64,000 bases of DNA from Miltoncostaea marina (GTDB lineage Bacteria > Actinomycetota > Thermoleophilia > Miltoncostaeales > Miltoncostaeaceae): positions 558,001 to 622,000 of the forward strand of contig NZ_CP064655.1 in NCBI RefSeq assembly GCF_018141525.1, given 5' to 3'. The first letter of the stretch is position 1; each line of letters starts with the position of its first letter. The notes below the pieces were generated by a model. That model worked only from the letters and a program-made list of their open reading frames with translations. It searched no databases and was not told where the DNA came from. Both the position numbers and the translations under genes were made by a program. Positions 18,118-26,714 of this stretch are shown here, in pieces.

Positions 18118-19119
18118 TCATCGGAGGACCTGCGGCAGGCCGAACGCGGTGAAGAGCGCGGGGAGCGCGAACGTGGTGATCACCGCGACGCGGCCGCCCT
18201 CGATGCGCAGCACGTCGAGGGCGAGGGCCCGGTGCGCGTCGTCGCCGGGCGCGCGCAGGTAGTGGGCGGCGGCCGGCTGGCGGTTCGCCGCGGTGGCCAC
18301 CGTCCGCAGCCGCCCGAACGCCGGGTCGAACCCCGCCTGCATCGCCGCCATGATCGCCTCGCGCCCCGCGAACCAGACGGGGTGCGGCGGCATCGTGAGG
18401 CGCGCCTCCTCGCGCAGCAGCGCGGCCAGCGCGCCGGCGTCGGCGCGCTCGTGGGCCTCGACGTAGCGGCGCAGCAGCTCGCGCTCCTCCGGGCGCTCCG
18501 GCGACGAGCGGGCCCACTGCGTCCGCGGCCCGAGCCGCTCGCGCAGCGTGTCGCGCGCCCGCTGCAGCGCGCTGTTGACCGCCGGCACGCTGGCGTCGAG
18601 CAGCCCGGCCACGTCCCGCGCCGGCCAGGCGAGCACGTCGCGCAGGATCAGAACCGCCCGCTGCCGCGGGGGCAGGTGCTGGATGGCGGCGATGAAGGCC
18701 AGCTCGATCGTCTCCCGCGCCACGGCCGCCGCCCCGGGCTCGTCCTCGGCGGGGGCGGCGAGGTCGATGAGCCGGTCGGGGTAGGGCTGCAGCCAGGGCA
18801 GGTCGGCCGGCCCGGGCGGCGGCCGGGTCGGGTCGCCGGCGGGCGCGAGGTCCTCCGGCATCACCCGGCGCGGCCTGCCGCGCAGCGCGTCGAGGCAGGC
18901 GTTGGTCGCGATGCGGTGCAGCCAGGCGCCGGTCGCGCCGCGCCCGTCGGCCGCGAAGCCGGCGCGGGCCCGCCAGGCGCGCAGGAACGTCTCCTGCACC
19001 AGGTCCTCCGCGTCCTCGAGCGACCCGAGCATGCGGTAGCAGTGCACCTCCAGGGCGCGGCGGTGGCGCTCGAGGAGCGCGGCGAACGCGGCGTCGCCCA
19101 CGGTGGATGGTTCCGGCAT
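18118..19119 (-). CDS. ECF RNA polymerase sigma factor with SnoaL-like C-terminal domain
   Basis: A 333-residue sigma-70 family factor. Region 2 reads HCYRMLGSLEDAEDLVQETFLRAW (split here for length: HCYRMLGSLEDAEDL, VQETFLRAW) near residues 26-50. Region 4 reads LPPRQRAVLILRDVLAWPA then VAGLLDASVPAVNSALQRAR. About 120 further residues, including WFAGREAIMAAMQAGFDP, form a SnoaL-like domain. Such factors (SigG/ECF41-like groups) use the C-terminal domain to control activity rather than an anti-sigma factor. It is upstream of the RibD-like gene and divergent from the PP2C gene. Confidence 0.9.
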   Translation of the reverse strand: MPEPSTVGDAAFAALLERHRRALEVHCYRMLGSLEDAEDLVQETFLRAWRARAGFAADGRGATGAWLHRIATNACLDALRGRPRRVMPEDLAPAGDPTRPPPGPADLPWLQPYPDRLIDLAAPAEDEPGAAAVARETIELAFIAAIQHLPPRQRAVLILRDVLAWPARDVAGLLDASVPAVNSALQRARDTLRERLGPRTQWARSSPERPEERELLRRYVEAHERADAGALAALLREEARLTMPPHPVWFAGREAIMAAMQAGFDPAFGRLRTVATAANRQPAAAHYLRAPGDDAHRALALDVLRIEGGRVAVITTFALPALFTAFGLPQVLR

Positions 19120-19210
19120 GCCGCGAGTATCGCCGCCCGCGGCCCGGGCGGGCCGCGCCGCGCGCCTGTACGGTCGCCGACGTGAGGGCGAGCGTCCGCC
19201 GCGGGTGGAG

Positions 19211-20389
19211 GTGAGCAGGGCCACCACGCCGGCGGTCGCCGCGGGGGGCGACGACGATCGCCTGCTCGCGCAGCAGACGATCGACGCGCTCGCCAGCGAG
19301 CTGGCGATCCTGGACGACGCCGGCCGCATCATCATGGTGAACCGCGCATGGCGCCGGTTCGGCGCGCGCAACGACGCCGCCGGCCGCGACTTCCTGGGCC
19401 AGAGCTACCTGTCGGCCTGCGCGGCGGCCGACCCCGCGTCCGAGGGCGGGGTCGAGGCGCGCGGCTTCGCCGTGGCGCTGCGGGAGATGCTCGAGGGGCG
19501 CCGCGAGCGCTACGTGATCGAGTACCCGTGCCACTCGCCCGACGCCGAGCGCTGGTTCATCGCCCGCGCCGCGCGCTTCACCGGCGCCGGGGGCGTGCGG
19601 GTGGTGGTGACCCACGAGGACATCACGGCCCGGCACCGCTCGGAGGAGCGCCACCGGAGCATCGCCCAGACGCTGCAGGCGAGCCTGATGCCGGCTGAGC
19701 TGCCGTCGATCGCGGGGCTGGAGCTCGCCGCCCGCTACCGGCCCGAGGGCGAGGGCGTCAGCGTGGGGGGCGACTTCTACGACGTCTTCGCGGACGGCGA
19801 CGACTGGGTGGTGGTGATCGGCGACGTCTGCGGCAAGGGCCCGGCCGCGGCCGCGGTCACCGCGGAGGCGCGGTGGACCATCCGCGCCCTGGCGCCCCGC
19901 TGCGAGGGGCCGGCCGCGCTGTTCGAGGCGGTCAACGAGGCCCTGGTCGGCCGCCGCCGCGACGCCAGGTTCATCACCGCGGCCCTGGCCCGGGTGACCC
20001 CGCACGGCGACGGCGCCCGCGTGGTGTGCTCGCGCGCCGGCCACCCCCACCCGCTCGTGGTGCGCCGCGCCGGCGCCGTCGAGCCGGTCGGTGCGTCGGG
20101 CGGCCTGCTGGGCGTGATGCACTCGCCCCGGTTCACCGACGCGCACTTCGACCTGGAGCCCGGCGACGCGCTCGTCCTCCACACCGACGGCGTCAGCGAG
20201 GCGCGCCGGCGGCGGGCCGAGCTCGGGCCCGAGGGGGTCGCCCGGGCGCTCGCCGAGGTGGCCGGCGCGCCGGCGGACGAGATCGCCCGGCGGCTGGAGG
20301 CGGCGGCGCTCCGCTTCTCGGGCGGACGGCTGCGCGACGACGTCGCGGTGGTGGTCGTGCGGGCGGCGGACCCCGCCGGCGCGGGCTGA
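19211..20389 (+). CDS. PAS-domain PP2C-type (SpoIIE/RsbU-like) Ser/Thr phosphatase
   Basis: About 392 residues. An N-terminal PAS-like segment contains AILDDAGRIIMVNRAWRRFG and VVVTHEDITARHRSEERH (residues about 20-140). The PP2C domain begins with AQTLQASLMPAELPSIAGLE and carries the metal residues in GGDFYDVF and VVIGDVCGKGPAAA, then SRAGHPHPLVV, LVLHTDGVSEAR and GGRLRDDVAVVVV. Enzymes of this type dephosphorylate anti-sigma-factor antagonists in partner-switching stress pathways; the partners are not in this window. The start is uncertain: GTG 19211 is used and there is an open frame up to 19103, which would overlap the sigma gene. Confidence 0.87.
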   Translation: MSRATTPAVAAGGDDDRLLAQQTIDALASELAILDDAGRIIMVNRAWRRFGARNDAAGRDFLGQSYLSACAAADPASEGGVEARGFAVALREMLEGRRERYVIEYPCHSPDAERWFIARAARFTGAGGVRVVVTHEDITARHRSEERHRSIAQTLQASLMPAELPSIAGLELAARYRPEGEGVSVGGDFYDVFADGDDWVVVIGDVCGKGPAAAAVTAEARWTIRALAPRCEGPAALFEAVNEALVGRRRDARFITAALARVTPHGDGARVVCSRAGHPHPLVVRRAGAVEPVGASGGLLGVMHSPRFTDAHFDLEPGDALVLHTDGVSEARRRRAELGPEGVARALAEVAGAPADEIARRLEAAALRFSGGRLRDDVAVVVVRAADPAGAG

Positions 20390-20392
20390 GCG

Positions 20393-20413
20393 GCCGCCCC
20401 CGGCCGGGGCGGC
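20393..20413. terminator. GC hairpin between convergent genes
   Basis: GCCGCCCC (20393-20400) pairs with GGGGCGGC (20406-20413) around a 5-base loop, immediately after the phosphatase stop and before the end of the convergent DUF2254 gene. No T tract follows. Confidence 0.5.
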
Positions 20414-20420
20414 GAGGGGC

Positions 20421-21707
20421 TCAGGCGAGCGGCGCGGCGGCCGCCTCGACGCGGGCGAGATCGGCGTCGGTCACCACCCTGCGCGCGGCGTCGCGCACGG
20501 CCTCGGCCCGCTCGCGCAGCGCGGGGAGGCGATCCGGCGCGTGCGTCGCGGCGGCCACCCGTCCGAGCGCGTCGAGCAGCACGAGCATCGTGGCCGTGTC
20601 CGCCTGGCCCTCCGCCGCGCGGACGTGCTGGTCGAAGGCGAGCCCCACGAGCTCGTCCCAGGTCGGCCGCGGTCGCACCAGCAGCACGCGGCCGCCGTCG
20701 TCGCGGACGGTCCTGCCGAGGCGCCGGCCGGAGACCCGCCGGAGCAGGTCGGCGGACCGCATGATCGCCTCCTCCGCCGTCGTCGGGTCGTTGATGCCCG
20801 GCGACAGCGCGCGGAGCCCCACGTCGGTGAGCTGGCGCAGCCCGAACGCCACGTCCTGCGCGATCGTGCGCTGCGTGCCGAGCACGACGGCGCCCGCCAG
20901 TCGCTCGAGATCGCCCGGCGCGGGCGCCCGCCCGCCGACGAGGCGCACCACCACCTCCCCCGCGGCCACGAAGTCGCCGGGCGCCGGCGTGACGACCGCG
21001 GCACCCCCGCAGGCGCGCGCGACCGCGGCGATCGCGTCCTCGTCGATCCAGCGCACCCGTCCGGTCCCGCCGGCGCGCGCCTCGGCGACGAGCGGGCTGG
21101 CCGGGGGGCGGGCGTCCTCCGCCCCCGTGTGCGCGTCGGTCAGGGTCGCCGAGATCGCGTCCCGCGTCTCCTCCCAGACCACGTCGATCAGGCGCTCGAC
21201 GCGGATCTCCGACGCCATGTGGTGGAAGAAGGCCACCAGCAGGCCGAGCGCCACGAAGCCCAGCGCCACGGCGACGTTCACGGTGATGCCCGGCACCTCG
21301 TCCTCGCGCACGAGGCGGAGGGCGACCAGGGCGAACACGAAGGTGCCGACGAACCCGCCGATCACCGCCTGGATGAGGCGGTCGCGCATGAACCGGCGCA
21401 GCGTGCGCGGCGAGTACCCCTGCGCGGTGAGGGCGAGCACCGCCAGGGTGATCGAGAGCGTCACCCCGAGCACGGTCATGGTGGCGGCCGCGACCGTCGA
21501 GAGCACCTCGCGGGCCGCCGCGGCCGTGCCGCTGAAGACCCAGAGCGGGCGGGCGTTCTCCTCGTCGAGCCGCCGGTCGAGGCGCACGAGCAGCTCGGCG
21601 GCCGCGACGGCGACCACGCCGAGCGCGGTGGGCCACACCCAGAGTCGCTCGCGCAGGTCGTCGAGCATCCGCCGCAGGCGCCCCGCGCCCGCGCCGGCGC
21701 CCCTCAC
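20421..21707 (-). CDS. DUF2254 family membrane protein
   Basis: A 428-residue predicted membrane protein. Four hydrophobic segments fall in the first half: LWVWPTALGVVAVAAAELLV, then one around TVLGVTLSITLAVLALTA, AVIGGFVGTFVFALVALRLV and VNVAVALGFVALGLLVAFFH. A soluble C-terminal half follows with FGLRQLTDVGLRALSPGIND and DPTTAEEAI-like phrases typical of DUF2254. The function is unknown. The GTG at 21707 is used; an ATG at 21668 is an alternative and neither has a clear ribosome-binding site. Confidence 0.85.
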   Translation of the reverse strand: MRGAGAGAGRLRRMLDDLRERLWVWPTALGVVAVAAAELLVRLDRRLDEENARPLWVFSGTAAAAREVLSTVAAATMTVLGVTLSITLAVLALTAQGYSPRTLRRFMRDRLIQAVIGGFVGTFVFALVALRLVREDEVPGITVNVAVALGFVALGLLVAFFHHMASEIRVERLIDVVWEETRDAISATLTDAHTGAEDARPPASPLVAEARAGGTGRVRWIDEDAIAAVARACGGAAVVTPAPGDFVAAGEVVVRLVGGRAPAPGDLERLAGAVVLGTQRTIAQDVAFGLRQLTDVGLRALSPGINDPTTAEEAIMRSADLLRRVSGRRLGRTVRDDGGRVLLVRPRPTWDELVGLAFDQHVRAAEGQADTATMLVLLDALGRVAAATHAPDRLPALRERAEAVRDAARRVVTDADLARVEAAAAPLA

Positions 21708-21945
21708 GCGGCTCGGGCGCGGCCGGGGGCGACCCGGCGACGCCGGGTGCGGGCGGCCGGCGCCCGCCGTGGCCGGACGTCCATGGCCCCTCAGTACCCC
21801 AGGCCCGCGGGGGCCACGCGCCCCGCCGCTTCCTGCGCGGCGGCGTCCCCGCTACCATCGGGGGCGTCCGACCGGTCGACGGGACCCACCCGGCCGGCGG
21901 GCGGGTAGGATGGACGTACGAGAACCGCGCGATGCCGCGGTTCCC

Positions 21946-22017
21946 GGGCAGTTAGCTCAGCGGGAGAGCACTCGCCTCACACGCGAGGGGTCACTGGTTC
22001 GATCCCAGTACTGCCCA
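21946..22017 (+). tRNA. tRNA-Val (anticodon CAC)
   Basis: A 72-nt tRNA with acceptor GGGCAGT/ACTGCCC and discriminator A. The anticodon arm is CTCGC-CTCACAC-GCGAG, giving CAC for GUG codons; the T arm contains GGTTCGATCC. CCA is not encoded. An 8-bp inverted repeat (GAACCGCG, 6 bases, CGCGGTTC, 21922-21943) sits directly upstream, and a TAGGAT box near 21906 may be its promoter. A strong hairpin follows at 22023. Confidence 0.96.
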
Positions 22018-22022
22018 CCTCA

Positions 22023-22050
22023 CGAGGGCCCCGCGGATGCGGGGCCCTCG
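22023..22050. terminator. Hairpin after tRNA-Val
   Basis: CGAGGGCCCCGC (22023-22034) pairs perfectly with GCGGGGCCCTCG (22039-22050) around a GGAT loop. It sits between the tRNA and the convergent kinase gene and could serve both. Confidence 0.7.
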
Positions 22051-22055
22051 GCCGT

Positions 22056-23489
22056 TCAGCAGGCGCGCGCCTCCCGCAGCGCGGCGCGCCGCACGCCCAT
22101 CTGCCAGTCGCTGCCGCCCACGGCGACGGCGCGCTCGAGGCGGGGGACGGCCTCGTCGCAGCGGCCGAGGTCGATGAGCGCCCTGCCGGCGTTGTAGCTC
22201 GCGTTGCCCTCGTAGGGGTCGCCGCTGCCGGCGAGGCCCCTGAGCGCCTGCTCGGCCAGGGCGAGGCCACCGGCGGCGTCGCCGTCCTCCAGCGCGGCCG
22301 TGGAGCGGTCGGTGAGGGCGACCGCGTCGGCCGGGCCGGGCGCCGGCGCGCCGGCGGCGTCGGGGGCGGGCGCCGGCGCCGGCGAGGGGGCCGCCGCCTC
22401 GGTCACGGTCTCGACGACGGTCCGCGGCGGCGCCACCGCGGTGCGGACCACCGTCGCCGCGGCGGCGGGCCGCTGGGCGGGCCGGTCGCCGTCGCCGCCC
22501 GTCGTCGCGATCACGGCGGCGCCGGCGCCCGCGGCGACGGCCACGACGGCGGCGACGGCCGCGACCGCCGCTCCGCGGCGCGGCCGGGCGGCGCCCCCGC
22601 GTGCGGCGGTCGAGGGGGGTGGCGGCATCACCGCCGTCGGCTCGCCCGTCCGCGCGGCGCACGCCGCGGCCAGGTCGTCGGCGAGCGCGCCGGCGCTCGG
22701 ATGGCGGTCGGCCGGGTCCTTCGCGAGCCCGCGCGCGAGCACGGCGGCGACGGCGGGCGGCAGCTCCGGAGCGCGGGCGGCCGCGTCGGGCGGCGGCTCG
22801 TGCACGTGCGCCCAGAGCGCGGCGATGCCGGTGCGCCCCGCGTAGGGCGGCTCGCCGGCGAGCAGCTCGAACGCCACGGCGGCGAGCGAGTAGACGTCGC
22901 TCGCCGCGGTCGCGGGCAGCCCCTGCGCCTGCTCCGGCGACGCGTAGCCCGAGCTGCCGAGCACGGTGCCGGCGGCGGTGAGGGTCCCCCCGGTGTCCTC
23001 CAGCACCCGGGCGATGCCGAAGTCCACGACCTTCACCCGCTCCCGGGCGTCGAGGAGGAGGTTCGCGGGCTTGACGTCGCGGTGCACCACGCCGGCGGCG
23101 TGGGCCGCGTCGAGCGCGTCGGCCGTCTGGGCGATCCATCGGAGCGCCTGCGCGCGCGGCGGCCGGCCGCGCGCCATGCGCTCGCCGAGGGTCCCGCCCG
23201 GCACGAACTCCATCACCAGGTAGGGCAGCCCCTCGTGCGTGCCGACGTCGTAGACGGTGGCGACGTGCGGGTGGTGGATGCGCGCCGCGGCGGTCGCCTC
23301 ACGGCGGAACCGTCGGCGGAACGCGGGGTCCGCGGCCAGCGCGGGCGACTGCACCTTGACCGCCACGGTCCGTCCCAGCCGGTCGTCGTGGGCGCGGTGG
23401 ACCGACCCCATCCCGCCGGTCGCGATCAGGACCGGGTCGCGATAGCGGGCCGGGAGGGCGCCCGGGTCGTGGGATGGCTCGTCGGACAT
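22056..23489 (-). CDS. Membrane Ser/Thr protein kinase (PknB-like)
   Basis: A 477-residue Hanks-type kinase. The catalytic domain spans about residues 16-270: a glycine loop TGGMGSV, Lys45 in VAVKVQ, the catalytic loop VHRDVKPANLLL, the DFGIA motif, and the P+1 region GSSGYASPEQAQG. One transmembrane helix near residues 300-325 (AVAAVAAVVAVAAGAGAAVI) is followed by an Ala/Pro-rich outer linker and a C-terminal TPR-like helical pair with YEGNASYNAGRALIDLGRCD. No PASTA repeats are present, so the sensing part differs from PknB proper. The ATG at 23489 lies close to the hairpin at 23494. Confidence 0.93.
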   Translation of the reverse strand: MSDEPSHDPGALPARYRDPVLIATGGMGSVHRAHDDRLGRTVAVKVQSPALAADPAFRRRFRREATAAARIHHPHVATVYDVGTHEGLPYLVMEFVPGGTLGERMARGRPPRAQALRWIAQTADALDAAHAAGVVHRDVKPANLLLDARERVKVVDFGIARVLEDTGGTLTAAGTVLGSSGYASPEQAQGLPATAASDVYSLAAVAFELLAGEPPYAGRTGIAALWAHVHEPPPDAAARAPELPPAVAAVLARGLAKDPADRHPSAGALADDLAAACAARTGEPTAVMPPPPSTAARGGAARPRRGAAVAAVAAVVAVAAGAGAAVIATTGGDGDRPAQRPAAAATVVRTAVAPPRTVVETVTEAAAPSPAPAPAPDAAGAPAPGPADAVALTDRSTAALEDGDAAGGLALAEQALRGLAGSGDPYEGNASYNAGRALIDLGRCDEAVPRLERAVAVGGSDWQMGVRRAALREARAC

Positions 23490-23493
23490 GGTG

Positions 23494-23521
23494 GGGCGGC
23501 CGCCCGTCCGGGCGGCCGCCC
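23494..23521. terminator. 13-bp perfect hairpin
   Basis: GGGCGGCCGCCCG (23494-23506) pairs with CGGGCGGCCGCCC (23509-23521). It lies between the 23578-24780 gene and the kinase gene on the same strand, and directly in front of the kinase start, so it probably ends the upstream transcript or sits in the kinase leader. Confidence 0.55.
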
Positions 23522-23577
23522 AGGGGACCTGCCCGCGCGCGGCCGGGCGGACACCTCCGCCGCGCCCGGGGCCGGGC

Positions 23578-24780
23578 CTACGGCGCGCCCCAGGTGCGCG
23601 GCGCCGCGGGCGCCGGCGCGGCCGGCGCGGTCACGACGGCCTCGCCAGCGACCGGGATCGTGAACCATCGCAGTGAGGTCTCGCGGTCGGACCCGGGCGG
23701 GATGTGGCGCATGTCGACGCGCACGGCGCTCAGGCGGCCGAGCGACGGCTTGGCCCGCACCACGAGGCTCGCGGCGCGGGCGAGGGCGCGGACGACGCCG
23801 GGCGGGATCTCGGCCACCGGCATGGCGCCGAGGCGCATGACGAGCGCCGCCTCGGCGCCGTGCGCGGCGCGCATGGCGCCGATCAGGTCGTCGACGAGCG
23901 TGGTGGCGTCGATCGGGCCGAGCTCGTCGGGGCGGAGCTGCGCGGCGACCCAGGCGCCGGCCCTGCCGTCCTCCATGTCCCTGGCGTAGTCGTGGCCGGG
24001 GCCCTCGGGCGCGCCGCGCGGGCCGCCCGGCTCGGGGAGCGCGAACACCGCGGCGATCGACATGGGCGACCAGGTCAGGTCCACCGCCGAGCGCTCGGGC
24101 GCCAGCGGCACCGAGTCGTCCTCCGGCCCGCCGCCGCGCGGGCCGGCGCTGATGCCGGTCGCCGCCGTCAGCGAGAACGTCGAGGTGACCGCCACCTCGA
24201 CCTGGAGCTGGGCCCCGGCCGAGGGCCGGCCCTCGTGGTCGACGGCGACCTGCGGCGAGACGGCCACCTCGACGAGGTCGGTCCCGTGTGCCCGGAGGTG
24301 CAGGTTCATGGCGGCGACGGCGGCCTCGATCACCTGCCGGGGCACCCGGCCGGGGGTCGCCGTGACGGTCACGCCCGGCTCGTGGAGCCAGTCGATCGCC
24401 GACCCCTCGCGGCCCTTCAGGTGCACGTCGCGGCCGACGAGGAAGGTGACGGTCACCTCGCGCGCGCCGGAGCCGACGTCCACGTCGGTGAGCCGCTCCG
24501 CGCCCTCCACGCGGGTGGGCGCCGGCGGGCCCACCACCCGGACGGCGCCGGCGCCGGTGACCGGGCTCGGCGGCGCCGGCGCGGGCGGCCCTGCGACCGG
24601 TGGCGCCTCGGCCGGGGCGCGCGCGAGCCGCGCCGCGACGGCCCGGTTGCCGGCGGCCCCGCCCAGCGCGCGCAGGCGGGCGGCCGCCGCGTCGCCGGCG
24701 CCGTCCCACGCGGGCGCGCGCGCCTCCCGCCCGCCCGCGCGGCGGCCCGACGGTCCCGCCCGATCCCAGTCGGCCGTCAT
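23578..24780 (-). CDS. Uncharacterised protein with N-terminal AGNRAV motif
   Basis: A 400-residue protein without signal peptide or membrane helices. Residues about 33-50 read ALGGAAGNRAVAARLAR, the motif shared by many actinobacterial DUF4157-type and injection-system-associated proteins. A Pro/Ala-rich linker follows, then a beta-rich region (REVTVTFLVGRDVHLKGREG, PGVTVTATPGRVPRQVIEA) and a helical C-terminal part with LGPIDATTLVDDLIGAMRAA. The function is unknown. The ATG at 24780 was chosen because the motif usually lies within the first 50 residues; the frame is open to 24828. No other contractile-injection genes are in the window. Confidence 0.7.
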   Translation of the reverse strand: MTADWDRAGPSGRRAGGREARAPAWDGAGDAAAARLRALGGAAGNRAVAARLARAPAEAPPVAGPPAPAPPSPVTGAGAVRVVGPPAPTRVEGAERLTDVDVGSGAREVTVTFLVGRDVHLKGREGSAIDWLHEPGVTVTATPGRVPRQVIEAAVAAMNLHLRAHGTDLVEVAVSPQVAVDHEGRPSAGAQLQVEVAVTSTFSLTAATGISAGPRGGGPEDDSVPLAPERSAVDLTWSPMSIAAVFALPEPGGPRGAPEGPGHDYARDMEDGRAGAWVAAQLRPDELGPIDATTLVDDLIGAMRAAHGAEAALVMRLGAMPVAEIPPGVVRALARAASLVVRAKPSLGRLSAVRVDMRHIPPGSDRETSLRWFTIPVAGEAVVTAPAAPAPAAPRTWGAP

Positions 24781-24845
24781 CCCGATCGCCTGGCGGCGAG
24801 TCGACCACGGCGCCGCGCGCCGGGTCAAGCGGGCGGCGCGGCCCC

Positions 24846-25823
24846 TCAGGCCGGCTCGAGCGCCTCCAGGGGCGTGAGCTCAGGCGCCAGGTGCGCGAGC
24901 CGGGGGACGAGGTCGCCGGCCAGCCGCACGACGTCCTCGACGATCGGCCGTCCGTCGTCGGCGCGGACGGCGAGCGCGACCGTGTTCGGCGACAGGTCGG
25001 CGGCCTCGACGACCGTCATCGCGCCCTGGTCGCGGGGCGCGGACAGGCCGATCGCCACCGCGCCGAGGTGCTGCACGCCGACCTGGATCTCGGTCGCGGT
25101 GAAGGCGCGCGCGCCGACCCGCGGCAGCTCGCCGCCCCAGCGCTCCAGGGCCAGCCAGTAGGCGCGCGCGACTGGCGCGCGCTCGTCGAGGGCCACGAAC
25201 GGCTCGTCCTGCAGGTCGAGCACCGACAGCCGGTCGGCGTCGGCCGCGGGGTGGCCGGCCGGGAGGATGAAGGCGCGGTCCTGGCTCGCGAGCGGGTGCA
25301 CCTCGAGGCGCTCGTCGATGACCGGCGTGCGCACGATCGCGACGTCGAGGTCGTGGTCGAAGAAGCCGTGGGCGCACGAGAACTCGTGCACGGCGATCGG
25401 CGTGGCCGGGTGTCGCCGGCGCAGGGCCTGCAGCAGCGGGCCGGTCAGCTCGTTGACGCCGGGCACCTCGATGCCGATCCGCAGCGGCGAGGGCGAGGTG
25501 CGCGCCGCCTCGGCGGGCCGCACGTCGAGCTCCTGCATGGCCGACATCGCCGCGAGCGCCTCGCGGGCCATCGGCAGCAGCCGCCGCCCGGCGGCCGAGG
25601 GCTCCACGCGGCGCGAGGTGCGCTCGAACAGCACCGCGTCGAGCTTCCCCTCCAGGCGGCGGATGGTCTCCGACAGCGACGACTGCGCCACGCCCAGACG
25701 GTCGGCGGCCCGGCCGAAGTGCAGCTCCTCGGCGAGCGGGACGAAGCCGCGCAGCTCGTTGCCCGTCGGGCTCGCCCCGCCGCCCGCCGTGCCTCGTATC
25801 CGCGTCACGTGCCCGGTCCCCAC
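24846..25823 (-). CDS. LysR-family transcriptional regulator
   Basis: A 325-residue regulator with an N-terminal winged HTH: FVPLAEELHFGRAADRLGVA, QSSLSETIRRLEGKLDAVLF, ERTSRRVEPSAAGRRLL. A LysR substrate-binding domain follows, with LRIGIEVPGVNELTGPLLQA, DLDVAIVRTPVIDERLEVHP and HLGAVAIGLSAPRD. The effector and targets are unknown; it could control the downstream 23578 gene on the same strand or the FetAB genes upstream. GTG starts at 25823 and 25808 are both possible. Confidence 0.9.
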   Translation of the reverse strand: MGTGHVTRIRGTAGGGASPTGNELRGFVPLAEELHFGRAADRLGVAQSSLSETIRRLEGKLDAVLFERTSRRVEPSAAGRRLLPMAREALAAMSAMQELDVRPAEAARTSPSPLRIGIEVPGVNELTGPLLQALRRRHPATPIAVHEFSCAHGFFDHDLDVAIVRTPVIDERLEVHPLASQDRAFILPAGHPAADADRLSVLDLQDEPFVALDERAPVARAYWLALERWGGELPRVGARAFTATEIQVGVQHLGAVAIGLSAPRDQGAMTVVEAADLSPNTVALAVRADDGRPIVEDVVRLAGDLVPRLAHLAPELTPLEALEPA

Positions 25824-25931
25824 GTGCCGTCCATCGTCGGCCCCCTCATGCCGCCCGGGGCAGCATCGCCGCGCGGCGGCGGCCGCCGCAAGCCGGGCGG
25901 GTGATTCCGGCGGTTCGGGACGCCGGATCCG

Positions 25932-26714
25932 TCAGCCGGCCGGGCGCGGGAGGCGGATGAGCCGGTGGTCGGGCGTGAACAGGCGACGCACGAGCCCGAC
26001 CGCGATGACCGACGTCGCGATCGCCGTGGAGCCCAGCACCAGGTACATCACCACCACCTGCACGAGCACGGCGTCCACCGGCTCGACCCCCGCCAGGATG
26101 AGGCCCGTCATCGCGCCGGGCAGGAAGACGATGCCGACCGCCTTCGTCGTCTCGATCTGCGGCACGAGGGCGGTGCGCAGCGCGGCCCGCACGTACGGCC
26201 TGGCGGCGCGCGGGCCGGGGTGCCCCAGCGCCAGGCGCGCCTCCACCTCGAGCCGCTTGTCGCGCAGCTCCTCCACGATGCGCCGCGCGGCCAGCACGGT
26301 CGCGTTCATGGAGTTGCCCACCACGAGCCCGGCGATCGGTACGACGGTGCGGCCCTCCATCGGGAAGACGCCCAGCCCGAAGACCGTGCCGAGCGCGACG
26401 GCCAGGGTGGCGGCGAACGCGGCGCCCGCCAGCGGCATGAGCCCCGGCACCTCGGGCGCGCGGCGGCGCGCGACGTCGGCCGCGAACAGCACCATCGCCG
26501 CCACCCAGGCCCACGAGAGCGCGATCGGCCGGCCGGGGTCGATGACCACGGCCAGCGCCAGGCCCACCAGCAGCAGCTGCACGAGCGCGCGCGCCGACGC
26601 CCAGACGAGGCTGCGCTCCAGCCCCAGGCCGCCGCGCACGGAGATCGCGACGGCCAGCGCCACCAGCACGAGCGCCGCGGCGACGCCCAGGGCGCCGACG
26701 TCACCCTCGGCCAT
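25932..26714 (-). CDS. fetB: ABC transporter permease, FetB/UPF0014 family (putative iron exporter)
   Basis: A 260-residue membrane protein with about six or seven helices. Family signatures are ALVQLLLVGLALAVV, VPIAGLVVGNSMNATVLAAR and KAVGIVFLPGAMTGLILAGV then QVVVMYLVLGSTAIATSV. In E. coli FetAB exports iron and protects against peroxide; that role here is inferred. The start ATG overlaps the 3' end of the ATPase gene by 14 bp, so the pair is translationally coupled. Confidence 0.87.
   Translation of the reverse strand: MAEGDVGALGVAAALVLVALAVAISVRGGLGLERSLVWASARALVQLLLVGLALAVVIDPGRPIALSWAWVAAMVLFAADVARRRAPEVPGLMPLAGAAFAATLAVALGTVFGLGVFPMEGRTVVPIAGLVVGNSMNATVLAARRIVEELRDKRLEVEARLALGHPGPRAARPYVRAALRTALVPQIETTKAVGIVFLPGAMTGLILAGVEPVDAVLVQVVVMYLVLGSTAIATSVIAVGLVRRLFTPDHRLIRLPRPAG

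Noticed and set aside
16034-24780. A contractile injection system locus suggested by the AGNRAV motifs
   Set aside because: No tail sheath, tube, baseplate or ATPase gene is present; only the motif is shared.
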